Source: an uncultured Actinomycetes bacterium
GTDB lineage: Bacteria; Actinomycetota; Actinomycetes; Nanopelagicales; Nanopelagicaceae
Assembly: GCA_903873185.1 (NCBI GenBank)
Contig: CAIQNN010000056.1
Location: forward strand, 1 to 64,000
Direction of reading: 5' to 3'
Length of the DNA stretch: 64,000 bases
The notes beneath the pieces were generated by a model. That model did no database searches and was not told where the DNA came from. It saw nothing but the letters and a program-made list of their open reading frames with translations. Positions within the stretch are counted from its first letter, which is position 1. Each line of letters starts with the position of its first letter. The translations under genes were made by a program, and so were the position numbers. Below are positions 16,340 to 25,844 of the stretch, piece by piece.

Positions 16340-17408
16340 GAATGAGTTCCTTAATAAATGCGGCTAGGAGCGAGATTCGATCTTGAATCGACGATAGTAA
16401 AACATGCTCATGCGGGGCGTGAGCACCAGAACCAACGGCGCCTAAGCCATCGAGGGTTTGAGCGCCGGCAGCAGCAGCGAAGTTGCCATCGCTTGCGCCA
16501 CCGACTGCGGCATGGCCAATTGGTGCCATATCCAGTGATTGTGCAACCAGCTCTAATTTTTTATAAAGGGCTTCTGTTGCTTTCAACTCCATGGGCGGCC
16601 GATTTATTCCACCGGTTATCGTTACTACTGCTTCGGGATGTTGCGTCGTTAATTGGCGCACCGCAGCATCGACGCGCATGAGTTCAGCGCTTGAAAAGGA
16701 TCGGATATCAACATCGAGGGTCGCTAGGGCTGGAACCGTGTTAGTCGTAGTTCCAGATTTAATAACCGTGGGCACAACGGTAGTTCCATGTTCGGTATCA
16801 GCAAGATCAGCAAGAGTTAGGACGATATGAGAGATTTCAATCGAGGCGTTGATTCCCTTTTCTGGCTCAAGCCCGGCATGTGATGCTCGACCAGCGACGC
16901 TGATTTGATACATCGAAGTACCTTTGCGCCCAGTCTTAACTTTTCCATCCAATGAGGCTTCAAGAACCAAAACGGCATCAGCTTGCCTTGCGAGCTCCTT
17001 GATTAATTCGCGCGAAGTTTGGCTACCGAGCTCCTCATCTGTAGTTGCAACTAGCGCCACTTTAGAAGCTGCATCTGGAATTTCAATGAGCGCATAAAGT
17101 GCTTGTAGGAAACCGGCCTTCATATCGAATACGCCTGGGCCCTTAATAACATCGCCGGAAATTTCCCATACTGGATTGAATGAGCCGATCGGCCAAACCG
17201 TATCAAGATGGGCCAAAAGCAAAATCTTTGGCGAATCAGCGCCCCACCAAAACACGGGGCGACCACCAATTTCTTTAATCTGTGCCGACGGCTTCAACCT
17301 TTGGTTGGCGATTCCTTGCGCAACTTCGACCGCGCGCCGACAGGCAGCTAAGTCCTCGCTGGGAGATTCGCACTCCACTAGCGATTGGAGGTCGGTTAAA
17401 AAGGTCAT
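16332..17408 (-). CDS. M20-family metallopeptidase (glutamate carboxypeptidase-like)
   Basis: A 358-aa zinc exopeptidase. The metal-binding motif HLDTVWP, the bridging Asp in GPGVFDMKAG, the catalytic Glu pair TTDEELGS and a late His region (GSGAHAPHEHV) are all present, with an inserted dimerisation domain around GRASHAGLEPEKGINA. The order best matches the CPG2/carboxypeptidase G2-like group, which removes C-terminal glutamate from peptides or folates. Substrate uncertain. It sits between two helicase genes of the same strand, overlapping the XPB start, probably only as an operon neighbour. Confidence 0.9.
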   Translation of the reverse strand: MTFLTDLQSLVECESPSEDLAACRRAVEVAQGIANQRLKPSAQIKEIGGRPVFWWGADSPKILLLAHLDTVWPIGSFNPVWEISGDVIKGPGVFDMKAGFLQALYALIEIPDAASKVALVATTDEELGSQTSRELIKELARQADAVLVLEASLDGKVKTGRKGTSMYQISVAGRASHAGLEPEKGINASIEISHIVLTLADLADTEHGTTVVPTVIKSGTTTNTVPALATLDVDIRSFSSAELMRVDAAVRQLTTQHPEAVVTITGGINRPPMELKATEALYKKLELVAQSLDMAPIGHAAVGGASDGNFAAAAGAQTLDGLGAVGSGAHAPHEHVLLSSIQDRISLLAAFIKELIRD

Positions 17409-17427
17409 TAGCGAAGTCTGCCGTACT

Positions 17428-19593
17428 TTAGAGCGCCGAGGGCGCTGGGCTTACGCCCGTTATTCGAGGAATTCTGAAGTGGGCTAGCTCGCCGGTAGCG
17501 TGATCTTTGGCCAAGAGCGTGCCCAAAGAGATTGAAATTGGGTCGATTAGGCGATTTGAGACCCCACCGTTGGTATCGGCATAACCGATAGTGAGGGTGG
17601 CTTGCTCTTCAATATATTGATGAAGTAAATCTAGAGTTTCATTTGCGGTAGTTCGTGGAATCTCGCGTGGCTTGTGGGCGGTAACTTTTTCGCCAGTGCG
17701 TAAAACTCGGACGGCCGACTGAATAATGATCTCGCTTGGTTTCCCAATTTCGCTAAGTACTCGCGGTGGTCGTGGCCGAGATTTCGCCCTTTTGATGGTT
17801 GGTTGAGAAACCAAAATACCGGTGGCATTTTCAATAGCTGGCAGGTAGCCAGCTTCGCGCAACCCAAGAAGTACTTCATTGATATCAAGCTCAGAAATAA
17901 TTACCTGAGGCGCCAATTTTCGAAGGCGTAAATCTTCAGTACGTTTATCGTGCAAGATCTGTTGGATTAAACCTTCATCTTCACAGCGAAGATAACAAGC
18001 CGAATGTCCAACTCGTAATCGTCCGTGACGCTTTGCAACGTCGTTAATTAAATATTCCAACGGTTGTGGCATCGGCGTTTTAGATGTGCGTTTTAAGAAA
18101 TCCTTTATTTGATCGCCGGTTTGGCCATGATCTAATCCGCGCCGAATCGAGGCTTCGCTAAAACGATAGACCGTGGCGCCGCCGCGACTTTCGATATCAG
18201 CAATCGTTCCAATCGAATTTGCAAGTTCAATAGTTAGTGGTCCTGGAGCGATCGCGCTGTTGTCGGCTTGGATCAAGATGTGATCGACCGGTTTTGGCAG
18301 TGCCGCTTCAATTCCTAAACTTTCGGCGCCAGTGAAATATGAGATTCCAAAACTAGAGATCGCACCTTGCCCAGTTAGACCCAACCACTCTGCTTCGCGC
18401 AGGGTCCATTCGATATATTCGCCGTTGAAGCGTTGCGGATTAAGCCATTGGGCATGGCTACTAATACTTGTTAATTCGGGATCAATTTCCCGATTTGCGT
18501 TGAGAATATTAAGTAATGATTTCCGAAGCGGGGCAATACCAGTACGGTCCATCTCTGGTCCAAGCGGTGCAATATTCTTGCTTTCGCTTTTTCCGATCAA
18601 GCCGCTGACTCTGGAAGTTTCCAGCCAAAGCGCGCACAGACCCTCCCAACGCTCCTCAGAAGATTTGGTCATCCAAAGATCGAAGGCATGAGTTGGCAAG
18701 ATTTGATCATCGGTATCGATTACAACCAGCCCGGCGAGGTAAAGAACTTCAGCGACGAAACCAGCGCAAATTTCCGTGACGCCAAGGTGTTCGGCGGATC
18801 GCTTCAAGTCGCGTACGCCTAGGCCACCGGAGCGAAGTGCAACGGGAGCTTCATCTGACCAGTTGTGCGCCAGTTCTTCAATCCATCGAAGAAAGGTGGA
18901 GATGTTTGCAATTGCGGCGCGATCTACATCTTTTTGTTTGCGGGTTGAACCGGCGATGGCAGGTGCAACATTATTGATCTCACGCAGGATCTTGCCGCCT
19001 CGAAGGTGAATCGCTACTTCGCGGGGCAAAAGCACGGTGGTGCTATCAAATGGAATCAGAAGTTTATTTTCAAGTAGCCAACCAATTGCTGGTCCCGGTT
19101 TTTTAACTGAAGCAATCTGACCTCGAGGTGGTCCCCAAACCAATCGGGCCAGCACATCTAATGAGGCTTTAGGCGCTTCCTTCAAAGGGCTTAAATCAAC
19201 TGGGATGGGCGAATTTGGCCCGAGCCCCATGGGCTCATCTCCCAACATCGCGCGAATATTGCTGGGCATTCGATAGTTCTTGCCATCTTTGTAAAGCAAG
19301 GCGCGGCTCCATAATTCGCCAATCGCAAATTCAGCGGATTCGTGAGTCAGCGCAACCAGCTCTTTTGCGGAAAATGGTTCGGCGATCGCACTGGCGGCGA
19401 TCAGCAGATCATGCTGCCACTTGTTTAGCGATTCAAGAGCCCGAATCAGACTGGGAACGGAATTGGCGCGGGCAGCGAGCGCGGAAAGATCAGTTGGTAC
19501 CGGCGTCAGCAAATCTGGCCGGAGCGCGAATAGTTCTGAGATCGCGGCATCGTCGCGGGCGCGAAGCTCGTCGGCAAAGGAAGTAGTGGACAT
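17428..19593 (-). CDS. Helicase-associated domain protein (XPB partner type)
   Basis: A 721-aa protein of the actinobacterial helicase-associated family that resembles the N-terminal non-ATPase domain of XPB/Ssl2. No Walker motifs are found. A winged-helix-like N-terminus (LIRALESLNKWQHDLLIAAS, then ELVALT) and a later block (HILIQADNSAIAPGPL, with a HGRLRVGHSACYLRCED segment) match that family from memory. The C-terminus has a WYL-like stretch (TLTIGYADTNGGVSNRLIDP). It probably works with the XPB helicase downstream. Transcription goes into the peptidase and XPB genes. Confidence 0.82.
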   Translation of the reverse strand: MSTTSFADELRARDDAAISELFALRPDLLTPVPTDLSALAARANSVPSLIRALESLNKWQHDLLIAASAIAEPFSAKELVALTHESAEFAIGELWSRALLYKDGKNYRMPSNIRAMLGDEPMGLGPNSPIPVDLSPLKEAPKASLDVLARLVWGPPRGQIASVKKPGPAIGWLLENKLLIPFDSTTVLLPREVAIHLRGGKILREINNVAPAIAGSTRKQKDVDRAAIANISTFLRWIEELAHNWSDEAPVALRSGGLGVRDLKRSAEHLGVTEICAGFVAEVLYLAGLVVIDTDDQILPTHAFDLWMTKSSEERWEGLCALWLETSRVSGLIGKSESKNIAPLGPEMDRTGIAPLRKSLLNILNANREIDPELTSISSHAQWLNPQRFNGEYIEWTLREAEWLGLTGQGAISSFGISYFTGAESLGIEAALPKPVDHILIQADNSAIAPGPLTIELANSIGTIADIESRGGATVYRFSEASIRRGLDHGQTGDQIKDFLKRTSKTPMPQPLEYLINDVAKRHGRLRVGHSACYLRCEDEGLIQQILHDKRTEDLRLRKLAPQVIISELDINEVLLGLREAGYLPAIENATGILVSQPTIKRAKSRPRPPRVLSEIGKPSEIIIQSAVRVLRTGEKVTAHKPREIPRTTANETLDLLHQYIEEQATLTIGYADTNGGVSNRLIDPISISLGTLLAKDHATGELAHFRIPRITGVSPAPSAL

Positions 19594-19616
19594 AACTGGT
19601 CTACATTACCGATGAA

Positions 19617-20393
19617 TCAGTGGGGGCGCCGACCACCGCTACGAGGAGAGAAGAAAGCTGCGACTGCGCCAAGGCGTCCAACTATTGGACCCATAGATCG
19701 GGAGAGCCAACGAGCGCGCCGAAAATCGTGGATTGGCCAATTGTCGCGAATCGCACGAATTTGAAGCAAGGTGTCGGGATTTATCGCCCGGGGATGGCCA
19801 ACCGCCGTTAAGAGTGGAATGTCGTGATGGCTATCGGAGTAAGCAAAGGATTCACTCAGGTCAATATTTTTCTCGGCCGCTAGCTCCCGAATCGCGATCG
19901 CCTTCTCTTTGCCATGCAGAAGATTGCCGATCATCTTGCCGGTGTACTTGCCATCGCAGACTTCGGCTTTAGTGCCAAGGGCGCCGGTGAATCCCAAGCG
20001 TTTTGCAATTAAGTTGGCCATATCGATAGGTGTGGCTGTGACCAGCCAAACCTCCTCGCCGGCGCTGAGGTGATCATTGGCAATTTCGATTGTTCCTTGC
20101 CAGAGCGCAGGGGAGACGAACTCATCGTAAATTTCTAACCCAATGGTCTCGATCTCTTTCACATTATGGCCACCAATAAACTCACAGGCAGCGCTCTGAA
20201 TCTTGGCAATCTCCTCTTTATTCTCCTTGCCAGTCATTCGATATCGAAGGTTTGCCAAGACGAAAGCGGAGATTTCACGCTTGCTGAAGAAGCCCCTCTG
20301 ATACATCCCTCGACCCAAGAAGAAGAGGCTTGAGCCTCGAAGGATCGTGTTATCGACATCAAAGAAGGCCACCCGTTTTTGGTCTGGCGCCAT
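19617..20393 (-). CDS. HAD-family phosphatase (SerB-like, class IB)
   Basis: A 258-aa hydrolase with motif I FFDVDNTIL (nucleophile Asp in the first D), motif II LVTATP, a Lys in the AKRLGFTGALGTKAEV region and motif III YSDSHHDIPLL. This combination defines the HAD-IB group including phosphoserine phosphatases and lysophosphatidate-type phosphatases. The family is too broad to fix a substrate. The ATG has TAAGGT six bases upstream and no Shine-Dalgarno. Divergent from the histidine phosphatase gene with about 50 bases between starts. Confidence 0.9.
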   Translation of the reverse strand: MAPDQKRVAFFDVDNTILRGSSLFFLGRGMYQRGFFSKREISAFVLANLRYRMTGKENKEEIAKIQSAACEFIGGHNVKEIETIGLEIYDEFVSPALWQGTIEIANDHLSAGEEVWLVTATPIDMANLIAKRLGFTGALGTKAEVCDGKYTGKMIGNLLHGKEKAIAIRELAAEKNIDLSESFAYSDSHHDIPLLTAVGHPRAINPDTLLQIRAIRDNWPIHDFRRARWLSRSMGPIVGRLGAVAAFFSPRSGGRRPH

Positions 20394-20399
20394 ATCTCA

Positions 20400-20405
20400 A
20401 CCTTA
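20400..20405 (-). promoter_or_regulatory. Putative -10 element of the HAD phosphatase gene
   Basis: TAAGGT on the minus strand, six bases from the ATG at 20393; leaderless arrangement. Confidence 0.4.
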
Positions 20406-20431
20406 GCGAAGCCCAATGGTCGCGGCTCCTT

Positions 20432-20437
20432 TATGCT
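20432..20437 (+). promoter_or_regulatory. Putative -10 element of the histidine phosphatase gene
   Basis: TATGCT lies seven bases before ATG 20445. It overlaps the alternative ATG at 20433, so it favours the shorter start. Confidence 0.4.
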
Positions 20438-20444
20438 TGCCACT

Positions 20445-21065
20445 ATGGGGGCCACTATTCATTTCCTTCGCCACGGCGAGGTCGAAAATCCAGAGAAGAT
20501 CCTGTACGGCCGCCAGGCTGGCTGGCGCCTCTCTGAGCGCGGCCAAGAGATGGCCCAAACCGTAGCCGAGTGGTCAAAACCGCTTTCGCTAGGCGCCCTG
20601 CTTGTCTCCCCGCTCCAACGTGCTCAGGAGACCGCCGCCCCGCTGGCAGCCGCCCACAACCTGCCGATCACAACCGAGGATCGTTTAATCGAAGCGGCCA
20701 ATATCTTCGAAGGTCAGAAATTTGAGCTAGGCAGCGGCGTCCTGAAGCACCCGCGCTCCTGGCGCTACCTATACAACCCGTGGAAACCCTCTTGGGGAGA
20801 GCCATACGAAGAGCAGATCGCCAGAATGCTCGCCGCCCTCTTTGCTGCCCGCGATGCGGCTGCCGGTAAAGATGCCTTGTGCGTCTCTCACCAACTACCC
20901 ATCTGGATCTTGCGATCTGCGGTTGAAGGTCGGCACATGCTTCACGACCCCCGCAAGCGCGAATGCACTTTGGCCTCGGTCACCAGTTTTGTTTTGGATG
21001 ATGAGGGCATGATTCAAGATACTTATTACACCGAACCTGCAAAGCATCTGCTGCCGCACAAATGA
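20445..21065 (+). CDS. Histidine phosphatase superfamily protein
   Basis: A 206-aa phosphoglycerate-mutase-like phosphatase. The catalytic His lies in the RHGE motif (FLRHGEVENP); the second His is in CVSHQLPIWILR, and SPLQRAQETA carries the second Arg. Likely a small-molecule phosphatase. Starts at 20379, 20433 and 20445 are in frame; 20445 is chosen because of the -10-like hexamer and because the first beta strand starts immediately. Its stop overlaps the TlpA-like ATG by four bases, tying it to the cytochrome c maturation genes. Confidence 0.9.
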   Translation: MGATIHFLRHGEVENPEKILYGRQAGWRLSERGQEMAQTVAEWSKPLSLGALLVSPLQRAQETAAPLAAAHNLPITTEDRLIEAANIFEGQKFELGSGVLKHPRSWRYLYNPWKPSWGEPYEEQIARMLAALFAARDAAAGKDALCVSHQLPIWILRSAVEGRHMLHDPRKRECTLASVTSFVLDDEGMIQDTYYTEPAKHLLPHK

Positions 21066-21613
21066 AATTACTTCCTGCGGCGCTCGCCTCATTATTGCTT
21101 CTGACCGCCTGCGGTGGTGGCGGTCTCTCTAAGCAAAATGAAAATGCCTTCGTTTCTGGATCTGGCGTTGCTGTCTATGTAAAGGCGGCCGATCGGAAAT
21201 TGGCACCAGCCATTTCCGGGATGACGCTAACCGGAAAAACAGAAGCGCTAACTTTGAAAAAGGTAACGGTACTTAATGTCTGGGCATCATGGTGCTCGCC
21301 ATGTCGAGCTGAAGCTCCACTACTTCAAGATTTTTCCCAGAAATATCCGGATGTGCAATTTGCGGGAATTCTGACGCGCGATAATTTAACAGCAGCAAAA
21401 TCCTTTGTTGATCGCTTCAAATTGACCTATCCAACTTTCACCGATGATGCGGTGCTAACAAGCTTCCGTGGCTCATTACTGCCAAATGCCATTCCTACAA
21501 CCTTGGTTATCGATGCTTCAGGCTACGTTGCTGCCAGAGTTAGCGGCGCAGTAACTGTCGGCCTTTTAACAGATTTAATCACTAAAGTTTTAAAGGATCC
21601 ACATCATGCATAA
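21062..21613 (+). CDS. TlpA/ResA-like thioredoxin-domain lipoprotein
   Basis: A 183-aa extracytoplasmic thiol-disulfide oxidoreductase. The N-terminus is a lipoprotein signal with lipobox LTAC (Cys17), and the thioredoxin fold has active site WCSPC after NVWASW, with a cis-Pro in AIPTTLVI. In System II such proteins keep apocytochrome c haem-binding cysteines reduced, taking electrons from CcdA, which is encoded next with an eight-base overlap. Confidence 0.92.
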   Translation: MKLLPAALASLLLLTACGGGGLSKQNENAFVSGSGVAVYVKAADRKLAPAISGMTLTGKTEALTLKKVTVLNVWASWCSPCRAEAPLLQDFSQKYPDVQFAGILTRDNLTAAKSFVDRFKLTYPTFTDDAVLTSFRGSLLPNAIPTTLVIDASGYVAARVSGAVTVGLLTDLITKVLKDPHHA

Positions 21614-22337
21614 CTTTCTGGTGAATCAAATTTTCGATGGCAATGTGCTTTCGGCAATTTTTGTCGCGCTAATAGCCGGGTTAATTTCGTTCTTTTCACC
21701 CTGCGTCATCCCATTGGTTCCTGGTTACCTTTCATATGCCGCCGGCATGACTGAAGTTCGTACCAAAGGTCGAGTCGCGCTTGGTTCACTACTTTTCGTT
21801 CTGGGATTCTCTGCGCTCTTTATCTCTTATGGCGCGCTCTTCGGAAGCTTAGGTTCCACGATCAGTTCTCACTCACGTTGGATCTCAACAATCCTTGGTT
21901 TAATGACCATCGCTATGGGCATCGTTTTTCTCTTTAATCAACGCTTCTACCGCTCCTTCAAACCTACTTGGAAAATTCGCGCCGGCTTAGTTGGCGCACC
22001 TGTTCTGGGATTTCTTTTCGGAATTGGCTGGACCCCATGCATTGGCCCAACCCTTGGCGCCGTACAAGCACTCTCGTTCCAAAGTTCCAGCGCGCTCAGA
22101 GGCGCAATTCTTAGCGTTGCATACTGCATTGGCCTTGGCGTCCCCTTCATACTGGTTGGAATTTTCTTTGATCAATCACAGAAATTGCGGCGCTACATTT
22201 CGCGTCACGGAAATATCATGACTCGAGTCGGCGGTATCTTTTTGATTTTCATCGGTCTTTTGCAAGTAACTGGCGCATGGGATCACGTTATGAATACCGT
22301 TCGTGACTTAATCTCCGGCTTCATTCCGGTGGTTTAA
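21606..22337 (+). CDS. ccdA: Cytochrome c biogenesis protein CcdA
   Basis: A 243-aa membrane protein with six predicted helices that carries electrons from thioredoxin across the membrane. The two redox cysteines are in the family motifs [13 protein letters not shown] and [12 protein letters not shown]. Start overlaps the TlpA-like stop. The stop is followed directly by the resB ATG. Confidence 0.95.
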   Translation: MHNFLVNQIFDGNVLSAIFVALIAGLISFFSPCVIPLVPGYLSYAAGMTEVRTKGRVALGSLLFVLGFSALFISYGALFGSLGSTISSHSRWISTILGLMTIAMGIVFLFNQRFYRSFKPTWKIRAGLVGAPVLGFLFGIGWTPCIGPTLGAVQALSFQSSSALRGAILSVAYCIGLGVPFILVGIFFDQSQKLRRYISRHGNIMTRVGGIFLIFIGLLQVTGAWDHVMNTVRDLISGFIPVV

Positions 22338-23792
22338 ATGAGTATCACCCCAGAACTTGGCGCGGTTGGATTTCTTCGTTGGATTTGGCGTCAACTCACA
22401 AGCATGCGAATTGCACTAATTCTCCTGTTACTTCTTGGCGTCGCCGCAATTCCTGGTTCGATATTTCCACAGCGTTCTCAAAACCCCATGAAAGTACAAG
22501 AGTTCTTTACCAACAATCCGCAATTGGCCCGTTGGTTAGACCGAGTAAAGATCTTTGACGTTTACAGTTCACCATGGTTTAGCGCTATCTATTTATTGCT
22601 ATTTATCTCATTGGTCGGCTGCGTACTACCCAGAACTCTGGAGCATCTCAAAGCAATTGGCGCCAAGCCCCCGTTGACCCCAAAGTTTCTAGATCGAATG
22701 GAGTTCCACAACGACCTCGATCAGAACCCTTCCTCGTTGGATGTGGCGGAGAAGTGGTTAAAGAAAAATCATTTCCGAGTTCGGCGCGAAGCGAATTCAA
22801 TCTCGGCCGAGAAAGGCTATTTGCGCGAAACTGGAAATCTTCTCTTTCATCTCTCTTTACTCTTAATCTTGGTAGCTGTTGGAGTGGGTTCGCTCTACGG
22901 TTCAAAGGGCGAGGCAATCCTTAATGTCGGTGAACGTTTTATCAACACTCCAACTTCATATGACAACATCACCTTTGGAAAATTTCAACGTGAAGGATCG
23001 CTAATTCCGTTTTCACTCAACATTACAAACTTTGTGGCCACTTACGACCCTGCAACAAATGCGCCGACGGATTACAAATTAACGGTTCAATCAGCCAACC
23101 CAATTGGCAGTAAACCAATTACTCGAATTATTAAAGTTAACTCGCCGTTGACTTTCGCCAGCACCAAAATCTATTTGCAAGCCAATGGTTATTCACCAGT
23201 TGTAACTGTCAGACATAAAAGCGGCAAAGTAGTTTTTAGCGGACCCGTCGTTTTCTTGCCACAAGATGGAAATTTAACTTCTGTTGGGGCGATCAAGGTT
23301 CCGGATATGAAACCACAAATTGGTTTCGTCGCCACCTTCCTTCCCACAGCGGATCGGTCTGCAGCGCGTGGTGCTTTCTCTTCTTATCCAGAAGTACTCG
23401 ACCCGCGGTTGTTGCTTTCAGTCTGGGCCGGCAATCTTGGTTTGGATTCGGGTGTCCCGCAGTCGGTATATCGAATCAATACTTCGAAGATGACACGAAT
23501 CGGCCTTAAGGCGCTTGCCTTGAATCAAAGTTATGACTTTGGTGAGGGCTCCATCACATTCGATGGTTGGAAATCTTGGGTGAACCTGCAGATTGTCGAT
23601 GATCCAGGAAAGATGTACGCCCTGGCTGGTGGTCTGCTCGCGGTCCTTGGCTTGCTAATCTCACTCTTTACTCGACAGCGAAGAATCTGGGTCAAAATCT
23701 CAGATCGTGTTGAAGTAGCCGGCTTAGCAAAGAACGGTGTTCCAGGTTTGAAAGAAGAAGTTGAAGCGCTCGTGAAAGTTCTGAAGGGATAA
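22338..23792 (+). CDS. resB: Cytochrome c biogenesis protein ResB
   Basis: A 484-aa component of the System II haem-ligation complex with CcsA/CcsB. Hydrophobic helices lie near residues 20-45, 75-95 and 170-190, then a large extracytoplasmic domain (about 200-425) and a last helix near 430-450, the usual ResB topology. The MRIALILLLLLGVAAIPGS segment is typical of the first helix. The ATG follows the ccdA stop with no gap. Confidence 0.94.
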   Translation: MSITPELGAVGFLRWIWRQLTSMRIALILLLLLGVAAIPGSIFPQRSQNPMKVQEFFTNNPQLARWLDRVKIFDVYSSPWFSAIYLLLFISLVGCVLPRTLEHLKAIGAKPPLTPKFLDRMEFHNDLDQNPSSLDVAEKWLKKNHFRVRREANSISAEKGYLRETGNLLFHLSLLLILVAVGVGSLYGSKGEAILNVGERFINTPTSYDNITFGKFQREGSLIPFSLNITNFVATYDPATNAPTDYKLTVQSANPIGSKPITRIIKVNSPLTFASTKIYLQANGYSPVVTVRHKSGKVVFSGPVVFLPQDGNLTSVGAIKVPDMKPQIGFVATFLPTADRSAARGAFSSYPEVLDPRLLLSVWAGNLGLDSGVPQSVYRINTSKMTRIGLKALALNQSYDFGEGSITFDGWKSWVNLQIVDDPGKMYALAGGLLAVLGLLISLFTRQRRIWVKISDRVEVAGLAKNGVPGLKEEVEALVKVLKG

Positions 23793-23794
23793 TT

Positions 23795-24691
23795 TTGAGC
23801 TCTCGAAGTTATGCGTACTTATCGAATTACGCGATCTATTCCGCAATGGCGGTTTACACGATCGCATTCTTTGCGCACGCAATAGAAGTCGCGTTTTCGG
23901 TTCGCAACAATGCCGAGAATGATCAAACTAAATTTGATTTCTCGCGAACTGAACGCAGTGGTCGAATTGGTTCGGCAATGATGACGCTGGCCTTTATCCT
24001 GCTCTTTGCTGGCGTTATTTTCCGCGGCTTATCGGCACACCGTGTGCCGTGGGGAAATATGTACGAATTTTCTATTACCGGTGCGTTAGCTTTTTCTGGC
24101 GCTTATCTCTTCGCGCTAAAGAAATATAAATTGCGTTGGCTTGGGCTTCCAGTTTCTATTGCAGTTCTACTGACTTTGGGCACTGCTGTAACTCTTCTCT
24201 ATCGACCAAGCGCGCCACTGGTTCCAGCGCTGAAATCTACTTGGCTGGCAATTCATGTTTCAGCAGCCATTGTCTCGGGCGGCGTCTTTCTGTTAGCTAA
24301 TGCTGTTGCTGCAACGTATTTGATTTTAGATCGAATCGAAGAGAAGGGGCCACGTCCTGCTTGGGCGCTTCGGCTTCCGTCATTAGAAGTTCTAGATCAA
24401 CTTTCATATCGTTTGGTGGCATTTGTCTTTCCACTGTGGACCTTTGCTGTTATCGCTGGGGCAATTTGGGCAGAATCTGCATGGGGTCGATATTGGGGTT
24501 GGGATCCAAAGGAAACTTGGGCGTTTATTACTTGGGTGGCCTATGCCGCTTATCTTCATGCCCGCGTGACTATCGGCTGGCGTGGCCGAAGAGCTGCTTG
24601 GCTCTGCCTCTTTGCCGGCTCAACATTCTTATTCAACTATGTCTATGTAAATATTTGGGGAACTGGAAGACATACCTATTCTGGCTTGTAG
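23795..24691 (+). CDS. ccsB: Cytochrome c biogenesis protein CcsB/CcsA (ResC)
   Basis: A 298-aa membrane protein with about eight helices that exports and ligates haem together with ResB. The haem-handling signature WGRYWGWDPKETWAF is intact, with flanking His residues (AIHVSAA; YLHARVTIGW). TTG start two bases after the resB stop, with AAGGGA upstream. It completes the set needed for c-type cytochrome maturation. Confidence 0.95.
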   Translation: MSSRSYAYLSNYAIYSAMAVYTIAFFAHAIEVAFSVRNNAENDQTKFDFSRTERSGRIGSAMMTLAFILLFAGVIFRGLSAHRVPWGNMYEFSITGALAFSGAYLFALKKYKLRWLGLPVSIAVLLTLGTAVTLLYRPSAPLVPALKSTWLAIHVSAAIVSGGVFLLANAVAATYLILDRIEEKGPRPAWALRLPSLEVLDQLSYRLVAFVFPLWTFAVIAGAIWAESAWGRYWGWDPKETWAFITWVAYAAYLHARVTIGWRGRRAAWLCLFAGSTFLFNYVYVNIWGTGRHTYSGL

Positions 24692-24697
24692 TGACGC

Positions 24698-24949
24698 TCA
24701 GAGATTCTTCAAGAAATCCGGATCATCATCTGGCGGCACAATGCGGCCACGACGTGGACCATAACCTGGTGACTTCTTTGGTCGACCCGCAATAAACCAG
24801 CCGATTGAACCCAAGGTGGCAAAGAGAATAATGATTACTAGCCAACCCCATTTGGGAATATTGCGAACCGCTTCTTGGGGCGTGCTGGCGCAGTCAAAGA
24901 GCGCATAGATAGTGATTGCTAAGGGGATGATGTAGATCAATACGCGCAT
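24698..24949 (-). CDS. Small membrane protein with PLDc_N domain
   Basis: An 83-aa protein with two hydrophobic helices (residues about 2-20 and 37-55) separated by a loop (DCASTPQEAVRNIPK) and followed by a basic, Pro-rich cytoplasmic tail. The pattern matches the phospholipase D N-terminal domain proteins of actinobacteria, which lack the nuclease. Function unknown. TAAACT precedes the ATG by six bases. Confidence 0.85.
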   Translation of the reverse strand: MRVLIYIIPLAITIYALFDCASTPQEAVRNIPKWGWLVIIILFATLGSIGWFIAGRPKKSPGYGPRRGRIVPPDDDPDFLKNL

Positions 24950-24955
24950 GGGTTC

Positions 24956-24961
24956 AGTTTA
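24956..24961 (-). promoter_or_regulatory. Putative -10 element of the PLDc_N gene
   Basis: TAAACT on the minus strand, six bases before the ATG at 24949, without Shine-Dalgarno. The same hexamer and spacing precede the gene at 51697. Confidence 0.4.
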
Positions 24962-24983
24962 GCCCGAAGTTGGCAACGGTGAG

Positions 24984-25844
24984 TTAGTAAAGCAGTGCCA
25001 CCGCGAGCGTTGTGGATAATAAGAGTTGTAATCGAGCAACCTTGCCCAGCAGTGGGATCAAATCTCGACCGGAAGCCCCACCAATAATCTTGGCGCTAAT
25101 CTGGATTGTTAGCGGAATGAGCGCGACGCTGATCAATACCCAGCCTGAAATGGTTACCGCCAGGAGAACTGCGACATGCGCCAAGACAAGCAAGCCGATA
25201 AAAAAATAGCGGGCTTTTAAATCACCAAGGCGAACTGCGAGCGTCAACTTTCCAACTTCAGCATCTTTGGGCAGATCTCTCAAATTATTAATGGCCAGCA
25301 ATGCGCAGGAGAGCGCACCAACTGGGATGGCAACAAGAAAACTGGACCAAGTTACTTCTTCTGCTTGGGCAAAGTAGCTACCCATCGTCGCGACAAGGCC
25401 GAAAAATACGAAGACCGAGATTTCACCAAAACCTTGGTAGCCATAGGGATTCTCCCCGCCGGTGTACTTCCAAGCGGCGAGAATCGAAATCGCGCCAACG
25501 CCGATTAACCAGAGTGAAGTTCGGACCGCTAACAGCGAGCCCAATAAAGCTGCGAAGAAAAAGGTTAGGTAGGCCGCTCGCTTAACGCTGGCTGCGGCTG
25601 CCATCCCGCTTGCCACTAAGCGAGTAGGTCCGACTCGAACTTCATCGGTGCCACGAACTCCATCGGAATAATCATTTGCATAGTTCACGCCAATTTGAAG
25701 CAGCAAACTGACTCCCAATGCGAGAGCGGCATTGAACCAATTAATACCGTGATGCGTTGTGCGAATCAGTGAAGTTCCCACCAATACCGGCGTAATTGCG
25801 GCCGGCAAGGTCCGCGGACGAGCGCCAAGGATCCATTTGTTCAT
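24984..25844 (-). CDS. menA: 1,4-dihydroxy-2-naphthoate polyprenyltransferase MenA
   Basis: Attaches the polyprenyl side chain to dihydroxynaphthoate, giving demethylmenaquinone. A 286-aa UbiA-family membrane protein with the first Asp-rich motif NDYSDGVRGTDEVR and a second DLPKDAEVGK, and the N-terminal WILGARPRTLPAAITPV typical of MenA. The ATG overlaps the menE stop, and GGGAG precedes it. The prenyl donor probably comes from the synthase at 48058. Confidence 0.95.
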   Translation of the reverse strand: MNKWILGARPRTLPAAITPVLVGTSLIRTTHHGINWFNAALALGVSLLLQIGVNYANDYSDGVRGTDEVRVGPTRLVASGMAAAASVKRAAYLTFFFAALLGSLLAVRTSLWLIGVGAISILAAWKYTGGENPYGYQGFGEISVFVFFGLVATMGSYFAQAEEVTWSSFLVAIPVGALSCALLAINNLRDLPKDAEVGKLTLAVRLGDLKARYFFIGLLVLAHVAVLLAVTISGWVLISVALIPLTIQISAKIIGGASGRDLIPLLGKVARLQLLLSTTLAVALLY

